Assembly: GCF_001887355.1 (NCBI RefSeq)
Contig: NZ_MPIN01000003.1
Location: 441,939 to 505,938 of the forward strand
Source of the DNA: Cystobacter ferrugineus
GTDB lineage: Bacteria > Myxococcota > Myxococcia > Myxococcales > Myxococcaceae
Direction: 5' to 3'
DNA: 64,000 bases
Part shown: one piece after another, positions 8,900-17,769 of the stretch
Position numbering within the stretch: position 1 is the stretch's first letter
How the letters are laid out: every line of letters begins with the position of its first letter
The notes under the pieces: generated by a model
Seen by the model: the letters and a program-made list of their open reading frames with translations, nothing else
Database searches by the model: none
Told to the model about the DNA's origin: nothing
Made by a program: the position numbers and the translations under genes

Positions 8900-9667
8900 C
8901 ACCGGGGTTCGAGCCTGGGCCGCGCTCGCCGTGTTGGGGCCCCGGGTGGCCGCGTCCACCCGGTCCAGGTAGCGCGTCAGTCGGGGCCGCGCGGCGATCT
9001 GATCGCGCTGCCATGGGGTGATGTCCTGGCGCAGGCTGAAGAGCTGGCTGAACAGGCCGAGGTCCGCGGCGGAGAACGTCCCCAGCCAGAAGCCCTCCTC
9101 GGGGGCGCGAGTCTCCAGTGAGTCGAGCAGTTCCTGGAAGCGCCGCCAGCACACCTCGGGGCCCGCGCGCCAGACATCACGCGCCACGAGTCCTTTCACG
9201 ATGCGCTTGCGCAACTGTCCGCCGATGAGGAGCCGCAGGGGCGCCGGTATGCTCGAGAAGGCCGCGTCGCGGAAGCGCGCCCAGTTGCGCTCGTCGGCCC
9301 AGCGGGCGCTGACGAGGAAGCCGCAGAGCGAGGTATCGGCGAACTCCTCCCACAGGTTGGCCTCGCCGGCGAGCTTGGGGTCCGTCGTCCCGTGGAAGGT
9401 GCGGCCCGCGAGCTTCTGGATGCGCTGGAGGATGTCGGTGGAGTCGCCCACCGCCTCGGTGTCGCCAATGAGCAGCACGGGCACCTGGCCGGTGGCGTGG
9501 TACTTCTTGAAACTGCTGGGGATGCCATGGCGGCGCTCGTAGGGCAGGCCCAGGTACTTCAGGGCGCGGTTCGCCTTGAGGCAGAAGGGGGAGTAGCTCT
9601 CCAGGCCCGGGACGCGGGTCTCTCCGAGTTCACACAGGACGAGCTTCGGGACGGTGGGGGTTGCCAT
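8894..9667 (-). CDS. Glutathione S-transferase family protein
   Basis: 257 residues. The N-terminal thioredoxin-like half shows SYSPFCLKANRALKYLGLPY (active-site region and first helix), the cis-proline segment GQVPVLLIGD and the glutathione-binding turn EAVGDSTDILQRI. The C-terminal helical half ends with SAADLGLFSQLFSL, the usual N-capping box region. It probably conjugates or reduces small electrophiles in the cytosol; the class is unclear. The ATG at 9667 is used because it is preceded by GGAGCC; an ATG 11 codons upstream is possible. The product is unrelated at operon level to the mrp genes that follow on the other strand. Confidence 0.85.
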   Translation of the reverse strand: MATPTVPKLVLCELGETRVPGLESYSPFCLKANRALKYLGLPYERRHGIPSSFKKYHATGQVPVLLIGDTEAVGDSTDILQRIQKLAGRTFHGTTDPKLAGEANLWEEFADTSLCGFLVSARWADERNWARFRDAAFSSIPAPLRLLIGGQLRKRIVKGLVARDVWRAGPEVCWRRFQELLDSLETRAPEEGFWLGTFSAADLGLFSQLFSLRQDITPWQRDQIAARPRLTRYLDRVDAATRGPNTASAAQARTPVA

Positions 9668-10149
9668 GAGGGCTCCTTGGGCGGTGGCCTGGGACGCCAC
9701 TTCCTACTACGGGGTGATGCGGGCCGCGGTGTTCCGGGGCCGCTCGGCGAGCCGAAGCATGGCGGTGGGGGCGCCTGGACGACCTGGAGCGACTGATGCC
9801 CGGCCTCGGTCCGAGCGTCGACCCGCGCGGAGCGTTGTTTCCCTCGTACCCCGCGGTGCTCCATCTGCCAAGTACCCAACCGCCATACGGCCGCCGCCGT
9901 TCTTTCTCTTGTGGCGCGGCATGGGAACGAACAGGCTGGCTCGATGCCCAAGATGACTCGAGACCATCGTGCCTGCCACGAGGCTGGGCAGACCAGGGCC
10001 CACGCCTTTCATTTCCTTCGGGAAGTGCCGTGCGACGTTCTGGTGGTTCCCCCCGGGCGCCAGGGTGCTAGCAAGAGATGAAGGGCCGAAGCTCCCCATG
10101 ACTGGGAGGAGAGTGGCTGGCTCCTCCCCCCACCCACTCACCTCTCCTG
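9668..10149. other. Intergenic region with mrpG-like scrap, upstream of mrp operon
   Basis: About 480 bp without a convincing gene; the ORFs here have no recognisable product. It contains a 22-bp exact copy of part of mrpG (9715-9736) with weaker similarity for about 25 bp more, and a GTGCTAG word at 10065-10071. No strong Shine-Dalgarno precedes the mrpA ATG. The mrp promoter is presumably here, but I could not place it with confidence. Confidence 0.5.
9715..9736. repeat. Direct repeat, copy 1, upstream of mrp operon
   Basis: Twenty-two bases starting TGATGCGGGCC are identical to 16047-16068 inside mrpG and in the same orientation. Similarity continues with gaps to about 9755. Translated, the copy reads MRAAVFRGR, as in the MrpG tail. 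Confidence 0.8.
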
Positions 10150-13041
10150 ATGCCGCTCCTTGCCCTCCTGGTCATTCCCTGGATTTCCGGTGCCATCGCG
10201 GCACTGCTGCCCACGCGCGCCCGGAACCGCGCGGCGGGGCTCGCGGGCCTCACCGCGCTGGTGGGCCTGGTGGGCGTGGCGCTCCACTTCCCGGGTGTCC
10301 AGGGCGGAGGTCTGCGGGTCGAGCACTTCTCGTGGGTGCCGTCGCTTGGGCTCGACTTCGTGCTGCGGCTCGACGGCCTCTCCTGGACGTTCTGCGTGCT
10401 CGTCCTGGGCATCGGCGCGCTGGTGATGCTGTATGCGCGGTACTACCTCTCGCCGTCGGATCCCGTGCCGAGGTTCTTCGCGTTCCTCCTGGCCTTCATG
10501 GGGGCGATGCTGGGCGTGGTTCTCTCGGGGAACCTGCTGCAGATGGCCTTCTTCTGGGAGCTGACCTCCCTCTTCTCGTTCCTGCTCATTGGCTACTGGA
10601 ACCAGCGGAAGGACGCACAGCGCGGGGCTCGGATGGCGCTCACGGTCACCGGCATGGGCGGCCTGTGCCTCCTGGCTGGGCTGCTGGTGCTCGGCCAGAT
10701 GGCCGGCAGCTACGAGCTGGAGACCGTTCTCGGAAGCGCGCAGCGGGTCAAGGCCCACCCGCTCTACCCGGTAGCACTCTGCCTCCTCCTGCTCGGCGCG
10801 TTCACCAAGAGCGCCCAGTTTCCCTTCCATTTCTGGCTCCCGAACGCGATGGCGGCCCCGACGCCGGTGTCGGCGTATCTGCACTCGGCGACCATGGTGA
10901 AGCTGGGCGTGTTCCTGCTGGCGAGGCTGTGGCCGGTGCTATCGGGAACGGAGACCTGGTTCTGGCTCACCGGCTCCGCGGGGCTCGTCACGCTGTTGCT
11001 CGGCGCGTGGGCGGCGCTGTTCCAGCGCGACCTGAAGGGACTGCTCGCCTACTCCACCATCTCGCACCTCGGGCTGGTGGTGTTGCTGCTGGGGCTCAAC
11101 AGTCCGCTCGCGGCGGTGGCGGCGGTGTTTCACCTCATGAACCACGCGGCCTTCAAGGCGTCGCTGTTCATGGCGGTGGGGATCATCGATCATGAGACGG
11201 GGACGCGGGACATCCGGCGGTTGTCGGGGCTCTTCCGCCTGATGCCCATCACCGGCACGCTCGCGCTCGTCGCCACGGCGGCGATGGCGGGAGTTCCGCT
11301 GCTCAATGGCTTCTTGTCGAAGGAGATGTTCTTCGCCGAGACCGTCTTCATCGACGCCATCCCCGCCGTCCAGTGGGGCCTGCCGGTCGCGGCGACCCTG
11401 GCCGGCATGGGGAGCGTCGCCTACTCGCTCCGGTTCGCGGTGAGGGTGTTCTTCGGGCCCGTCAGCGCGCTGAACACGCCACGTGTCCCGGAGGAGCCCC
11501 CCAAGTGGCTGCGCGTCCCCGTCGAGGTACTGGTCCTCATGTGCCTGGTGGTGGGGGTGGCGCCCGCGGTGTCGATCGGGCCCATCCTCGAGGCCGCGTC
11601 CCGGTCGGTGGTGGGTGGGCAGGTCCCGCCGTACAGCCTCAAGCTCTGGCATGGGTTCACCCCTCCGCTCTTCATGAGCGCGCTGGCGCTCGGCGGTGGC
11701 GCGGTGTTGTACCTGCTGATCCAGGGGCTGGAGGCGAGGCGGGTGCGCCTCGGGGGCCGCTTCATGGCGCGGTTGGATGGCGCGAGGCTCTTCACGTCAC
11801 TGCTGGCGTGGCTCACCGCGTTGAGCAGATGGCTCCGCCGCTGGCTGCTCACCACGGGGCTCCAGCGGCAGTTGCTGGCGATGGTTCTGGTCACGTTGCT
11901 GGTGGGCGTCGTGGCGCTTTGGGGGGGCATTGGCAAGGGGGATCGCCCGCTGGTGCCCCTCTCGCCGGTGTTCGTCGCGCTATGGGTGACGGGAGGCGTC
12001 GCGGCGCTGGGGGCGGCATGGCAGGCGAAGTTCCACCGGCTCGCCGCGCTCATGCTCTTGGGGACCGCGGGCGCGGTGTGCTGCGTCACCTTCATCTGGT
12101 TCTCCGCTCCGGATCTGGCGCTCACCCAGCTCACCGTCGAGGTGGTGACGACGCTGCTCATCCTGCTCGGGCTCAGGTGGTTGCCCCCACGGGAGCCGGC
12201 TCGCGGCGTGTACGACGCGCACACCCGGCGGGTCGCCAGGGTCCGGCGAGCCCGCGACTTCATCATCGCGGTGAGCGCCGGCGGCGCGATGGCGATCCTC
12301 GCCTACGCGGTGATGACGCGCGAGCTCCCCGAGCGCACCTCCTTCTTCCTGGAGAACGCGCTGAGCGGCGGAGGTGGGCGGAACGTGGTGAACGTGATGC
12401 TGGTGGACTTCCGCGGGTTCGACACCTTCGGGGAAGGGGTGGTGCTGTCACTCGTGGCGCTCACGGTCTACGCGCTCCTGCGGCGCTTCCGGCCGGCGCA
12501 CGAGGTGATGGCGCTTCCGCCACAGCAGCAGGCGCTGCCGGAGGACCTGCGGACGGACCTGGTGAATCCCCGCCTGGCGCAGGACACCGCGGTGGGGTAC
12601 CTGATGGTCCCGGCGGTGCTGGTCCGCTTGCTCCTGCCCGTCTCGGGAGTCGTGGCGACGTTCTTCTTCCTGCGTGGGCACAACGCGCCAGGGGGTGGAT
12701 TCGTGGCGGGGTTGGTGATGTCGGTGGGGTTCCTGCTCCAGTACATCGTCTCCGGCACCGAGTGGGTCGAGCAGCGGCTGAACCTCGCGCCTCGCGTGCT
12801 GATAGGCGCCGGTCTCCTGTTGGTCCTCGGCACGGCCGCGGGATCGTTCGTGGCCGGGTATCCGCTCCTCACCTCACACACCTTCCATCTGAGCGTGCCG
12901 GTGCTGGGCGAGCTTCACATTGGAAGCGCGATGTTCTTCGACCTGGGCGTGTTCTGTCTGGTGTTGGGCTCCACGTTGCTCATCCTCGTGGCGCTCGCGC
13001 ACCAGTCGATCCGCGCTCATCGTGCCTCGGGAGATGACTGA
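10150..13041 (+). CDS. mrpA: Na+/H+ antiporter subunit A (MrpA-MrpB fusion)
   Basis: 963 residues, matching the length of the fused A/B subunit found in many proteobacteria. The N-terminal part is a NuoL-like antiporter module of about 14 membrane helices with the conserved charged helix and KSAQFPFHFWLPNAMAAPTP (about 218-237), then HLMNHAAFKASLFMAVGIID. The C-terminal part carries the MbhE-like region (APDLALTQLTVEVVTTLLIL) and an MrpB domain with FFLRGHNAPGGGFVAGLVMS (about 838-857). It works in the inner membrane within the Mrp complex, exchanging Na+ or K+ for protons. Its stop overlaps the mrpC start by one base (TGATG). Confidence 0.95.
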   Translation: MPLLALLVIPWISGAIAALLPTRARNRAAGLAGLTALVGLVGVALHFPGVQGGGLRVEHFSWVPSLGLDFVLRLDGLSWTFCVLVLGIGALVMLYARYYLSPSDPVPRFFAFLLAFMGAMLGVVLSGNLLQMAFFWELTSLFSFLLIGYWNQRKDAQRGARMALTVTGMGGLCLLAGLLVLGQMAGSYELETVLGSAQRVKAHPLYPVALCLLLLGAFTKSAQFPFHFWLPNAMAAPTPVSAYLHSATMVKLGVFLLARLWPVLSGTETWFWLTGSAGLVTLLLGAWAALFQRDLKGLLAYSTISHLGLVVLLLGLNSPLAAVAAVFHLMNHAAFKASLFMAVGIIDHETGTRDIRRLSGLFRLMPITGTLALVATAAMAGVPLLNGFLSKEMFFAETVFIDAIPAVQWGLPVAATLAGMGSVAYSLRFAVRVFFGPVSALNTPRVPEEPPKWLRVPVEVLVLMCLVVGVAPAVSIGPILEAASRSVVGGQVPPYSLKLWHGFTPPLFMSALALGGGAVLYLLIQGLEARRVRLGGRFMARLDGARLFTSLLAWLTALSRWLRRWLLTTGLQRQLLAMVLVTLLVGVVALWGGIGKGDRPLVPLSPVFVALWVTGGVAALGAAWQAKFHRLAALMLLGTAGAVCCVTFIWFSAPDLALTQLTVEVVTTLLILLGLRWLPPREPARGVYDAHTRRVARVRRARDFIIAVSAGGAMAILAYAVMTRELPERTSFFLENALSGGGGRNVVNVMLVDFRGFDTFGEGVVLSLVALTVYALLRRFRPAHEVMALPPQQQALPEDLRTDLVNPRLAQDTAVGYLMVPAVLVRLLLPVSGVVATFFFLRGHNAPGGGFVAGLVMSVGFLLQYIVSGTEWVEQRLNLAPRVLIGAGLLLVLGTAAGSFVAGYPLLTSHTFHLSVPVLGELHIGSAMFFDLGVFCLVLGSTLLILVALAHQSIRAHRASGDD

Positions 13042-13379
13042 TGGAGGTGGTGCTCGCGATCGCTATCGGCGTCTTGACCGGCTCGGGCGTCTGGCTCCTT
13101 CTACGGCCCCGCACGTTTCAGCTGGTCGTTGGCTTGTCGCTCCTGTCCTATGCGGTCAACCTCTTCATCTTCAGCATCGGCGGCCTGGCCATCGACAAGG
13201 AGCCCATCCTCGTGGACGGCGTCCCCCGGGACCTCGCCCACTACACGGATCCGGTTCCTCAGGCGCTCGTGCTGACCGCCATCGTCATCAGCTTCGCGAT
13301 GACGGCCCTCCTCCTGGTCATCACCCTGGCCTCGCGCGGGATGACCGGGACCGACCACGTGGACGGCACCGACGCATGA
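13041..13379 (+). CDS. mrpC: Na+/H+ antiporter subunit C
   Basis: 112 residues with three membrane spans, homologous to NuoK. The family segment LSLLSYAVNLFIFSIGGL is followed by PVPQALVLTAIVISFAMTAL, the conserved second and third helices. It belongs to the membrane core of the Mrp antiporter. It starts one base into the mrpA stop and ends in an ATGA overlap with mrpD, so coupled translation is expected. Confidence 0.95.
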   Translation: MEVVLAIAIGVLTGSGVWLLLRPRTFQLVVGLSLLSYAVNLFIFSIGGLAIDKEPILVDGVPRDLAHYTDPVPQALVLTAIVISFAMTALLLVITLASRGMTGTDHVDGTDA

Positions 13380-15016
13380 AAGCGCTCGTTCAAGACCTGA
13401 TGCCCCACTTGATGGTGGTTCCCATCCTCCTGCCGATGTTGAGCGCGGCGGTGATGCTTCTGCTGGGCGAGGGCAAGCGCCCCGCCAAGCTGGTGTTGGG
13501 GATGAGCTCCGCGCTCCTGGGGCTCGCTGTCTCGGCGGCGCTCCTGGCGTGGGTGGACGAATACGGCGTCGTGGCCTACCTCCCCGGCAACTGGCCCGCG
13601 CCATTCGGGATTACCCTCGCGGTGGACCGTCTGTCGGCGGGAATGCTGGTGCTGACCTGGATCCTGGGCACCTGCGCGCTCTCCTTCGCCTTCACGCGCT
13701 GGCACCGCGCGGGTGTTCACTTCCACCCGATCTTCCAGTTGCAGCTCATGGGGCTCTCCGGCGCATTCCTGACGGCGGATGTCTTCAATCTCTTCGTCTT
13801 CTTCGAGATCCTGCTCGCCGCCTCGTATGGCCTGTTGCTGCATGGCTCTGGAAGGCCGCGGGTCCGCGCGGGCTTGCACTACGTGGCGGTGAATCTCGCC
13901 GCCTCGTCGCTCTTCCTCATTGGCGTGTCGATGATCTACGGCGTCACGGGGACACTCAACATGGCGGAACTCTCCGCGCGCCTGTCCGAGGGGAGTGTGG
14001 CCAACCGACACCTCATCGACGCGGGAGCGGCCATCCTCGCGGTGGCGTTCCTGGCCAAGGCGGGAATCTGGCCGCTCAACTTCTGGCTCGTCCCCGCCTA
14101 TTCGTCGGCGACTCCGCCCGTGGCGGCGATGTTCGCGGTGCTCACGAAGGTCGGCGTCTACGCCCTGGTGCGGCTCTGGACGCTGATGTTCGCCGGGGGG
14201 CCACTGGCGGGGTTTGGCGCGGACGGTCTGCTCGCGTTCGGAGTGCTCTCCGCGGTGCTCGCGGCTCTGGGGATGCTCGCCACGCAGCGGCTCGCGGTCC
14301 AGGCGGCGGCGGGGGTGATGGTCTCCGCCGGTACGCTCCTGGCCGCGTTGGGGCTGGGTGAGCAAGCGGTCCTCGGCTCCGCGGTGTTCTACCTGGTGGG
14401 CTCCACGCTGGCCTCCAGCGCGTTCTTCCTGCTCGTCGACCTCGTCGAGCGTTGGCGTGCGGGCGCCACCGTCGTGGACGAGGCGCCCTTCTTGACCGCG
14501 ACGCTCGAAGCGCAGGAAGTCAACCTCGACGACGCGGAGGAGCCGCTCGTCGCCCTGCCGTTCCCTGCCTCCACCGCGTTGTTGGGTATGGCATTCATCG
14601 CGTGCGCGCTGCTCACCTCCGGCCTGCCTCCCCTGCCAACCTTCATCGGCAAGCTCGGCATGTTGTCGGCGGCGCTCGGAGCGAGCGAGGGGAGCGGACC
14701 GGTCTCCGCCCGTGCATGGCTGTTCACCGGCGTGCTGCTGGGCTGTGGTCTGCTCACCCTCATCGCGCTCACGCGAACGGGAATCCGGACCTTCTGGTCG
14801 GAGATGCAGCGCGAGCCGCCTCGGGTCCGGGCGCCGGAGGGATTGCCCATCGTGGCGCTCCTCACCGCGTGCGGAGTGCTGACGCTCGCGGCGGGACCCG
14901 CGATGGAGCTCGCGCGCGCAACGGCCCAGTCCCTCTATGATCGCCGCGGGTACATTGCCGCGGTCCTCGGAGCAGAGGTGCGGCCGCCAGCCACGGCGCC
15001 GGAGGCGGGGCGATGA
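13376..15016 (+). CDS. mrpD: Na+/H+ antiporter subunit D
   Basis: 546 residues, a NuoM/NuoN-like antiporter subunit with about 14 helices. Typical segments are GAFLTADVFNLFVFFEILLA (about 127-146), LAKAGIWPLNFWLVPAYSSA with the conserved Lys, and PLPTFIGKLGML. Together with MrpA it forms a proton or cation channel half of the complex. The ATG at 13376 overlaps the mrpC stop; the longer frame upstream lies within mrpA and mrpC. A hydrophilic stretch near residues 370-395 (DEAPFLTATLEAQEVNLDD) lies between late helices. Confidence 0.95.
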   Translation: MKALVQDLMPHLMVVPILLPMLSAAVMLLLGEGKRPAKLVLGMSSALLGLAVSAALLAWVDEYGVVAYLPGNWPAPFGITLAVDRLSAGMLVLTWILGTCALSFAFTRWHRAGVHFHPIFQLQLMGLSGAFLTADVFNLFVFFEILLAASYGLLLHGSGRPRVRAGLHYVAVNLAASSLFLIGVSMIYGVTGTLNMAELSARLSEGSVANRHLIDAGAAILAVAFLAKAGIWPLNFWLVPAYSSATPPVAAMFAVLTKVGVYALVRLWTLMFAGGPLAGFGADGLLAFGVLSAVLAALGMLATQRLAVQAAAGVMVSAGTLLAALGLGEQAVLGSAVFYLVGSTLASSAFFLLVDLVERWRAGATVVDEAPFLTATLEAQEVNLDDAEEPLVALPFPASTALLGMAFIACALLTSGLPPLPTFIGKLGMLSAALGASEGSGPVSARAWLFTGVLLGCGLLTLIALTRTGIRTFWSEMQREPPRVRAPEGLPIVALLTACGVLTLAAGPAMELARATAQSLYDRRGYIAAVLGAEVRPPATAPEAGR

Positions 15017-15501
15017 GGAGGCTCATCCCTTCCCCCGCGCTCTCGGTGGCGCTGCTCCTGCTCTGGATCCTGCTCATGCAGTCGTTGAGCGCGGGGACAC
15101 TGGTGATGGGCGCCGCCTTGGCGCTGTTCTGGCCCGCGGTGACCGTCAAGCTCAGGCCCACCCCCGTGCGGTTGCGCAGGCCCCTCGTCATGGCACGCCT
15201 GTTCTGCCGGGTGCTGCTCGAGATGCTGCGGTCGAACGCCGAGGTGTCGTGGGTGATTCTCACACGGCGCTCGCGCGACATCCGCTCCGGCTTCGTTCTC
15301 ATTCCGCTCGAACTGAAGGATCCGAACGGCCTGGCCGTGCTGGCGATGATCGTCACGTTCACGCCGGGCACCGCCTGGGCGCAGGTGTCGGCGGATGATC
15401 GCGTCCTGCTGTTGCACGTGCTCGCCATTCAGAGCGAGACGGACCTGGTGGCCTTCATCAAGCATCACTACGAGCGTCCGCTCCGGGAGATCTTCGAATG
15501 A
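15013..15501 (+). CDS. mrpE: Na+/H+ antiporter subunit E
   Basis: 162 residues. Two N-terminal hydrophobic segments precede a cytoplasmic domain with the family features SRDIRSGFVLIPLELKD, AMIVTFTPGTAWAQVS and LLLHVLAI. MrpE has no respiratory-complex homologue and is needed for assembly and stability of the antiporter. Overlaps mrpD and mrpF by four bases each (ATGA). Confidence 0.95.
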   Translation: MRRLIPSPALSVALLLLWILLMQSLSAGTLVMGAALALFWPAVTVKLRPTPVRLRRPLVMARLFCRVLLEMLRSNAEVSWVILTRRSRDIRSGFVLIPLELKDPNGLAVLAMIVTFTPGTAWAQVSADDRVLLLHVLAIQSETDLVAFIKHHYERPLREIFE

Positions 15502-15776
15502 GCTCTCTGCTCTCCTGGGCACTGGCCTTCGCCCTCGGCTGTCTTGCCCTCGCGATGATGCTGGCGCTGGCACGGATGATTGTTGGGCCGAGGGCGGAGG
15601 ATCGCGTGTTGGCGTTTGACTGCCTGTACCAGAACACGATGCTGGTCATCCTCGCGCTCGGGCTCATCTATCGCAGCAGCTCCTACTTCGAGGCGGCGCT
15701 CTTGATCGCCCTCTTCGGGTTCGTGGGCTCCACGGCGATGTCCAAGTTCCTCCTGCGCGGGGAGATCATCGAATGA
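15498..15776 (+). CDS. mrpF: Na+/H+ antiporter subunit F
   Basis: 92 residues with three membrane helices. The motif ARMIVGPRAEDRVLAFDCL (about 26-44) is the signature loop of MrpF/PhaF, and the last helix contains ALLIALFGFVGSTAMSKFL. It is a small structural subunit of the Mrp complex, linked to mrpE and mrpG by ATGA overlaps. Confidence 0.95.
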   Translation: MSSLLSWALAFALGCLALAMMLALARMIVGPRAEDRVLAFDCLYQNTMLVILALGLIYRSSSYFEAALLIALFGFVGSTAMSKFLLRGEIIE

Positions 15777-16129
15777 ACACGTGGGCGCCTCTGTGGGTGG
15801 ATGCGCTGACCGCGGTGCTCGTGGTGGTGGGCGCGCTGGCGGCACTGATCGGCTCGTTCGGAGTGCTGCGACTGAAGAGCTTCTTCCAGCGTGTCCACGC
15901 GCCCACCCTGGGCGCGACGCTGGGAACCTGGGGCTTCACGCTCGCGACGGCGGTGCAGGTCTCCTTCGAGCGCGGCCAGCTCTACCTTCATGCGCTGCTC
16001 ATCGCGGTGTTCATCGCGCTCACCGTGCCGGTCACCACGGTATTGCTGATGCGGGCCGCGGTGTTCCGAGGACGTACTCGGGGCGAGGAGATTCCGGTGC
16101 CCAGCACGGACGAACCACCCCGGGAATGA
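15773..16129 (+). CDS. mrpG: Na+/H+ antiporter subunit G
   Basis: 118 residues with three helices. LIGSFGVLRLKSFFQRVHAP and TLGATLGTWGFTLATAV are conserved MrpG segments. It closes the operon. The polar tail (MRAAVFRGRTRGEE onward) includes the 22 bases repeated upstream of mrpA, so the whole operon sits between two copies of this short sequence. The next gene begins 67 bp downstream and may be read through. Confidence 0.95.
   Translation: MNTWAPLWVDALTAVLVVVGALAALIGSFGVLRLKSFFQRVHAPTLGATLGTWGFTLATAVQVSFERGQLYLHALLIAVFIALTVPVTTVLLMRAAVFRGRTRGEEIPVPSTDEPPRE
16047..16068. repeat. Direct repeat, copy 2, inside mrpG
   Basis: Identical to 9715-9736, same orientation. This copy lies in the coding region of the MrpG C-terminal tail, so it is presumably the source of the upstream scrap. 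Confidence 0.8.
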
Positions 16130-16196
16130 CGCCTCCTCATGTCCGCGAAGCTCATTGGCCTCCCCACCCGCGGGAAGTTCTGATTCGGTATCGACC

Positions 16197-17096
16197 ATGA
16201 GCCCGTTCCTCCACCCGCCCCTCCGCCCCTGGGTGTCCTTCCTGCTTCTCTTGCCGTGGCTCGTCCTCGCGGGCTGCGCGCTTCCCGCGCCCACCGAGGG
16301 CCGCCTCCTGCGCACGGAACCTACTCCCGTCGCCGAGGCCCTCTTCGAGGTGCGCGCCCGCCACACGGATCTCGTCCCGGTGCGGGTGGTGTTTCCCTCG
16401 GACTCGGGAGGACGCCCCCTCCGGCCCGCCGACGGCTCGCGGCTCCCGGCGCTCGTTCTCGTCCAGGGCGCCTTCGTCCCTCCCGAGGATTATCTCTGGC
16501 TCGCCGAGTCCCTCGCCGCCCGCGGCCATGTCGTCGCACTGCCGTCGCACCCACTCGACTTCGCCCTGTCCGCCGCCGACAACGGCCGCTCCGCCCGGCA
16601 ACTCCTCTCCCAGCCTCCAGAGGGCTCACTGCTCACGGACCTCGTGGACCCCTCGCGCATCGCCGTGGCCGGGCACTCGCTCGGCGGCGTCATCGCCAGC
16701 AAGCTCGCGCTCGAGGGCGGTTTCGCGGCGCTCGCCTTGCTCGCCAGCTACCCCGACCCCGCCGACGCCGAGCGCGTCCCCACGCTCGCGGCGCCTTCGC
16801 TCTCGCTCGCGGGCGCATTGGACTGTTCGGCCCAACTGCCCCGTGTCCGGGACGAGGCCTCCCGTCTTCCCTCGCCCTCGGTGCTCGTCGTGCTCCAAGG
16901 CGTCACCCACTACCAGTTCACCGTCAGTGACCAGAAGGATCGGGAAGGTGGCTGTGCGCCCACCGAGCCACTCGACACCGCGCACGAGCGCATCACCGAG
17001 GTGCTCGCGCGCTTCCTGGACGCCGCGCTCTCCGGGCAGGGGACGGGCGCCGATGACCTCCGCCAGGTGCCAGGCACCGAGGTGACCGTCCGATGA
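16197..17096 (+). CDS. Lipoprotein alpha/beta hydrolase
   Basis: 299 residues. A lipoprotein signal peptide ends in LVLAGC, so the mature protein is probably membrane-anchored and envelope-facing. The fold is alpha/beta hydrolase: LVLVQGAFVPPEDY holds the oxyanion strand, AGHSLGGVIASKLALEG the nucleophile elbow (GxSxG with Ser), and a late VTHYQFT the likely His. The best general match is the dienelactone hydrolase or PAF-acetylhydrolase-like group. The ATG at 16197 gives a proper signal peptide; an in-frame start 14 codons earlier does not. Its stop overlaps the start of the next gene (ATGA), indicating a two-gene operon. Confidence 0.8.
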   Translation: MSPFLHPPLRPWVSFLLLLPWLVLAGCALPAPTEGRLLRTEPTPVAEALFEVRARHTDLVPVRVVFPSDSGGRPLRPADGSRLPALVLVQGAFVPPEDYLWLAESLAARGHVVALPSHPLDFALSAADNGRSARQLLSQPPEGSLLTDLVDPSRIAVAGHSLGGVIASKLALEGGFAALALLASYPDPADAERVPTLAAPSLSLAGALDCSAQLPRVRDEASRLPSPSVLVVLQGVTHYQFTVSDQKDREGGCAPTEPLDTAHERITEVLARFLDAALSGQGTGADDLRQVPGTEVTVR

Positions 17097-17734
17097 AGCG
17101 CCTCGTCTTCTCCTGTGTCCTGCTGTTCGCCTCCGTGGCCGCCGCCGAGGCGCCCCTGCTCACCGCGCGCGGCCGGGTGGACGCCTCGCACCTGTCACTG
17201 CTCGCGGGAACGCAGGGCGTGGGCGTGGGCTTCCTCCTGGCCCGGGCTCCCCAGCCCGACGCCCGTCCCAGTGCCTACGGCGGCGAGTTCTTCATCCAGC
17301 CCACAGCCGGCGTGCTGGAGTTGCGCGGCGCGGGCCAGTGGCAGCTCTCCCCGGGCCCGGGGCCCTTCAGTGCCTCGGCGCAGCTCGGTCTCACCGCGTA
17401 TGGGGTGGTGCGGGGCCCCGCCGACGTGGGACTCGGGCCCCACGCGGGACTCTTCGTGGGCCTTGGCGGCACGCGCGTGGAGGGCTTTCTCGGCGCCCAG
17501 GCCGGACTCGAGGCCTTCCTGCGGACGGGCGGACCGCGCGTGCCCCTGCGCCTGCTCCTCGGCGGGCGGGGGCGGCTGGGGGCCGTGGGCCTCGCCCTCT
17601 CCGCGCGCGCCGGGGTGGACCTGGAGCGTGGCGTCCAGGCCACCTGGCGTGGCGATGTGCTGCTCTCCCTGGACTGGTACGGCACGGACCCGAACCCGGA
17701 GACCGGACGCGTCCCGGTGACGCCCCCGTCGTGA
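17093..17734 (+). CDS. Secreted protein, probable outer-membrane barrel-like
   Basis: 213 residues with a Sec signal peptide (MKRLVFSCVLLFASVAAAEA). The mature part is rich in Gly, Leu and aromatic residues in short alternating strands (GVGVGFLLARAP, GEFFIQPTAGVLELRGAGQ, HAGLFVGLGGTRVEGFLGA, GDVLLSLDWYG), as in small beta-barrels of the outer membrane. There are no cysteines in the mature part. Translationally coupled to the lipoprotein hydrolase, so they may act together in the envelope. The family is not recognised and the barrel call is by composition only. Confidence 0.6.
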   Translation: MKRLVFSCVLLFASVAAAEAPLLTARGRVDASHLSLLAGTQGVGVGFLLARAPQPDARPSAYGGEFFIQPTAGVLELRGAGQWQLSPGPGPFSASAQLGLTAYGVVRGPADVGLGPHAGLFVGLGGTRVEGFLGAQAGLEAFLRTGGPRVPLRLLLGGRGRLGAVGLALSARAGVDLERGVQATWRGDVLLSLDWYGTDPNPETGRVPVTPPS

Positions 17735-17769
17735 CGCGGGAGGCCGCACGAGGGAAAGATACCTGGCCC

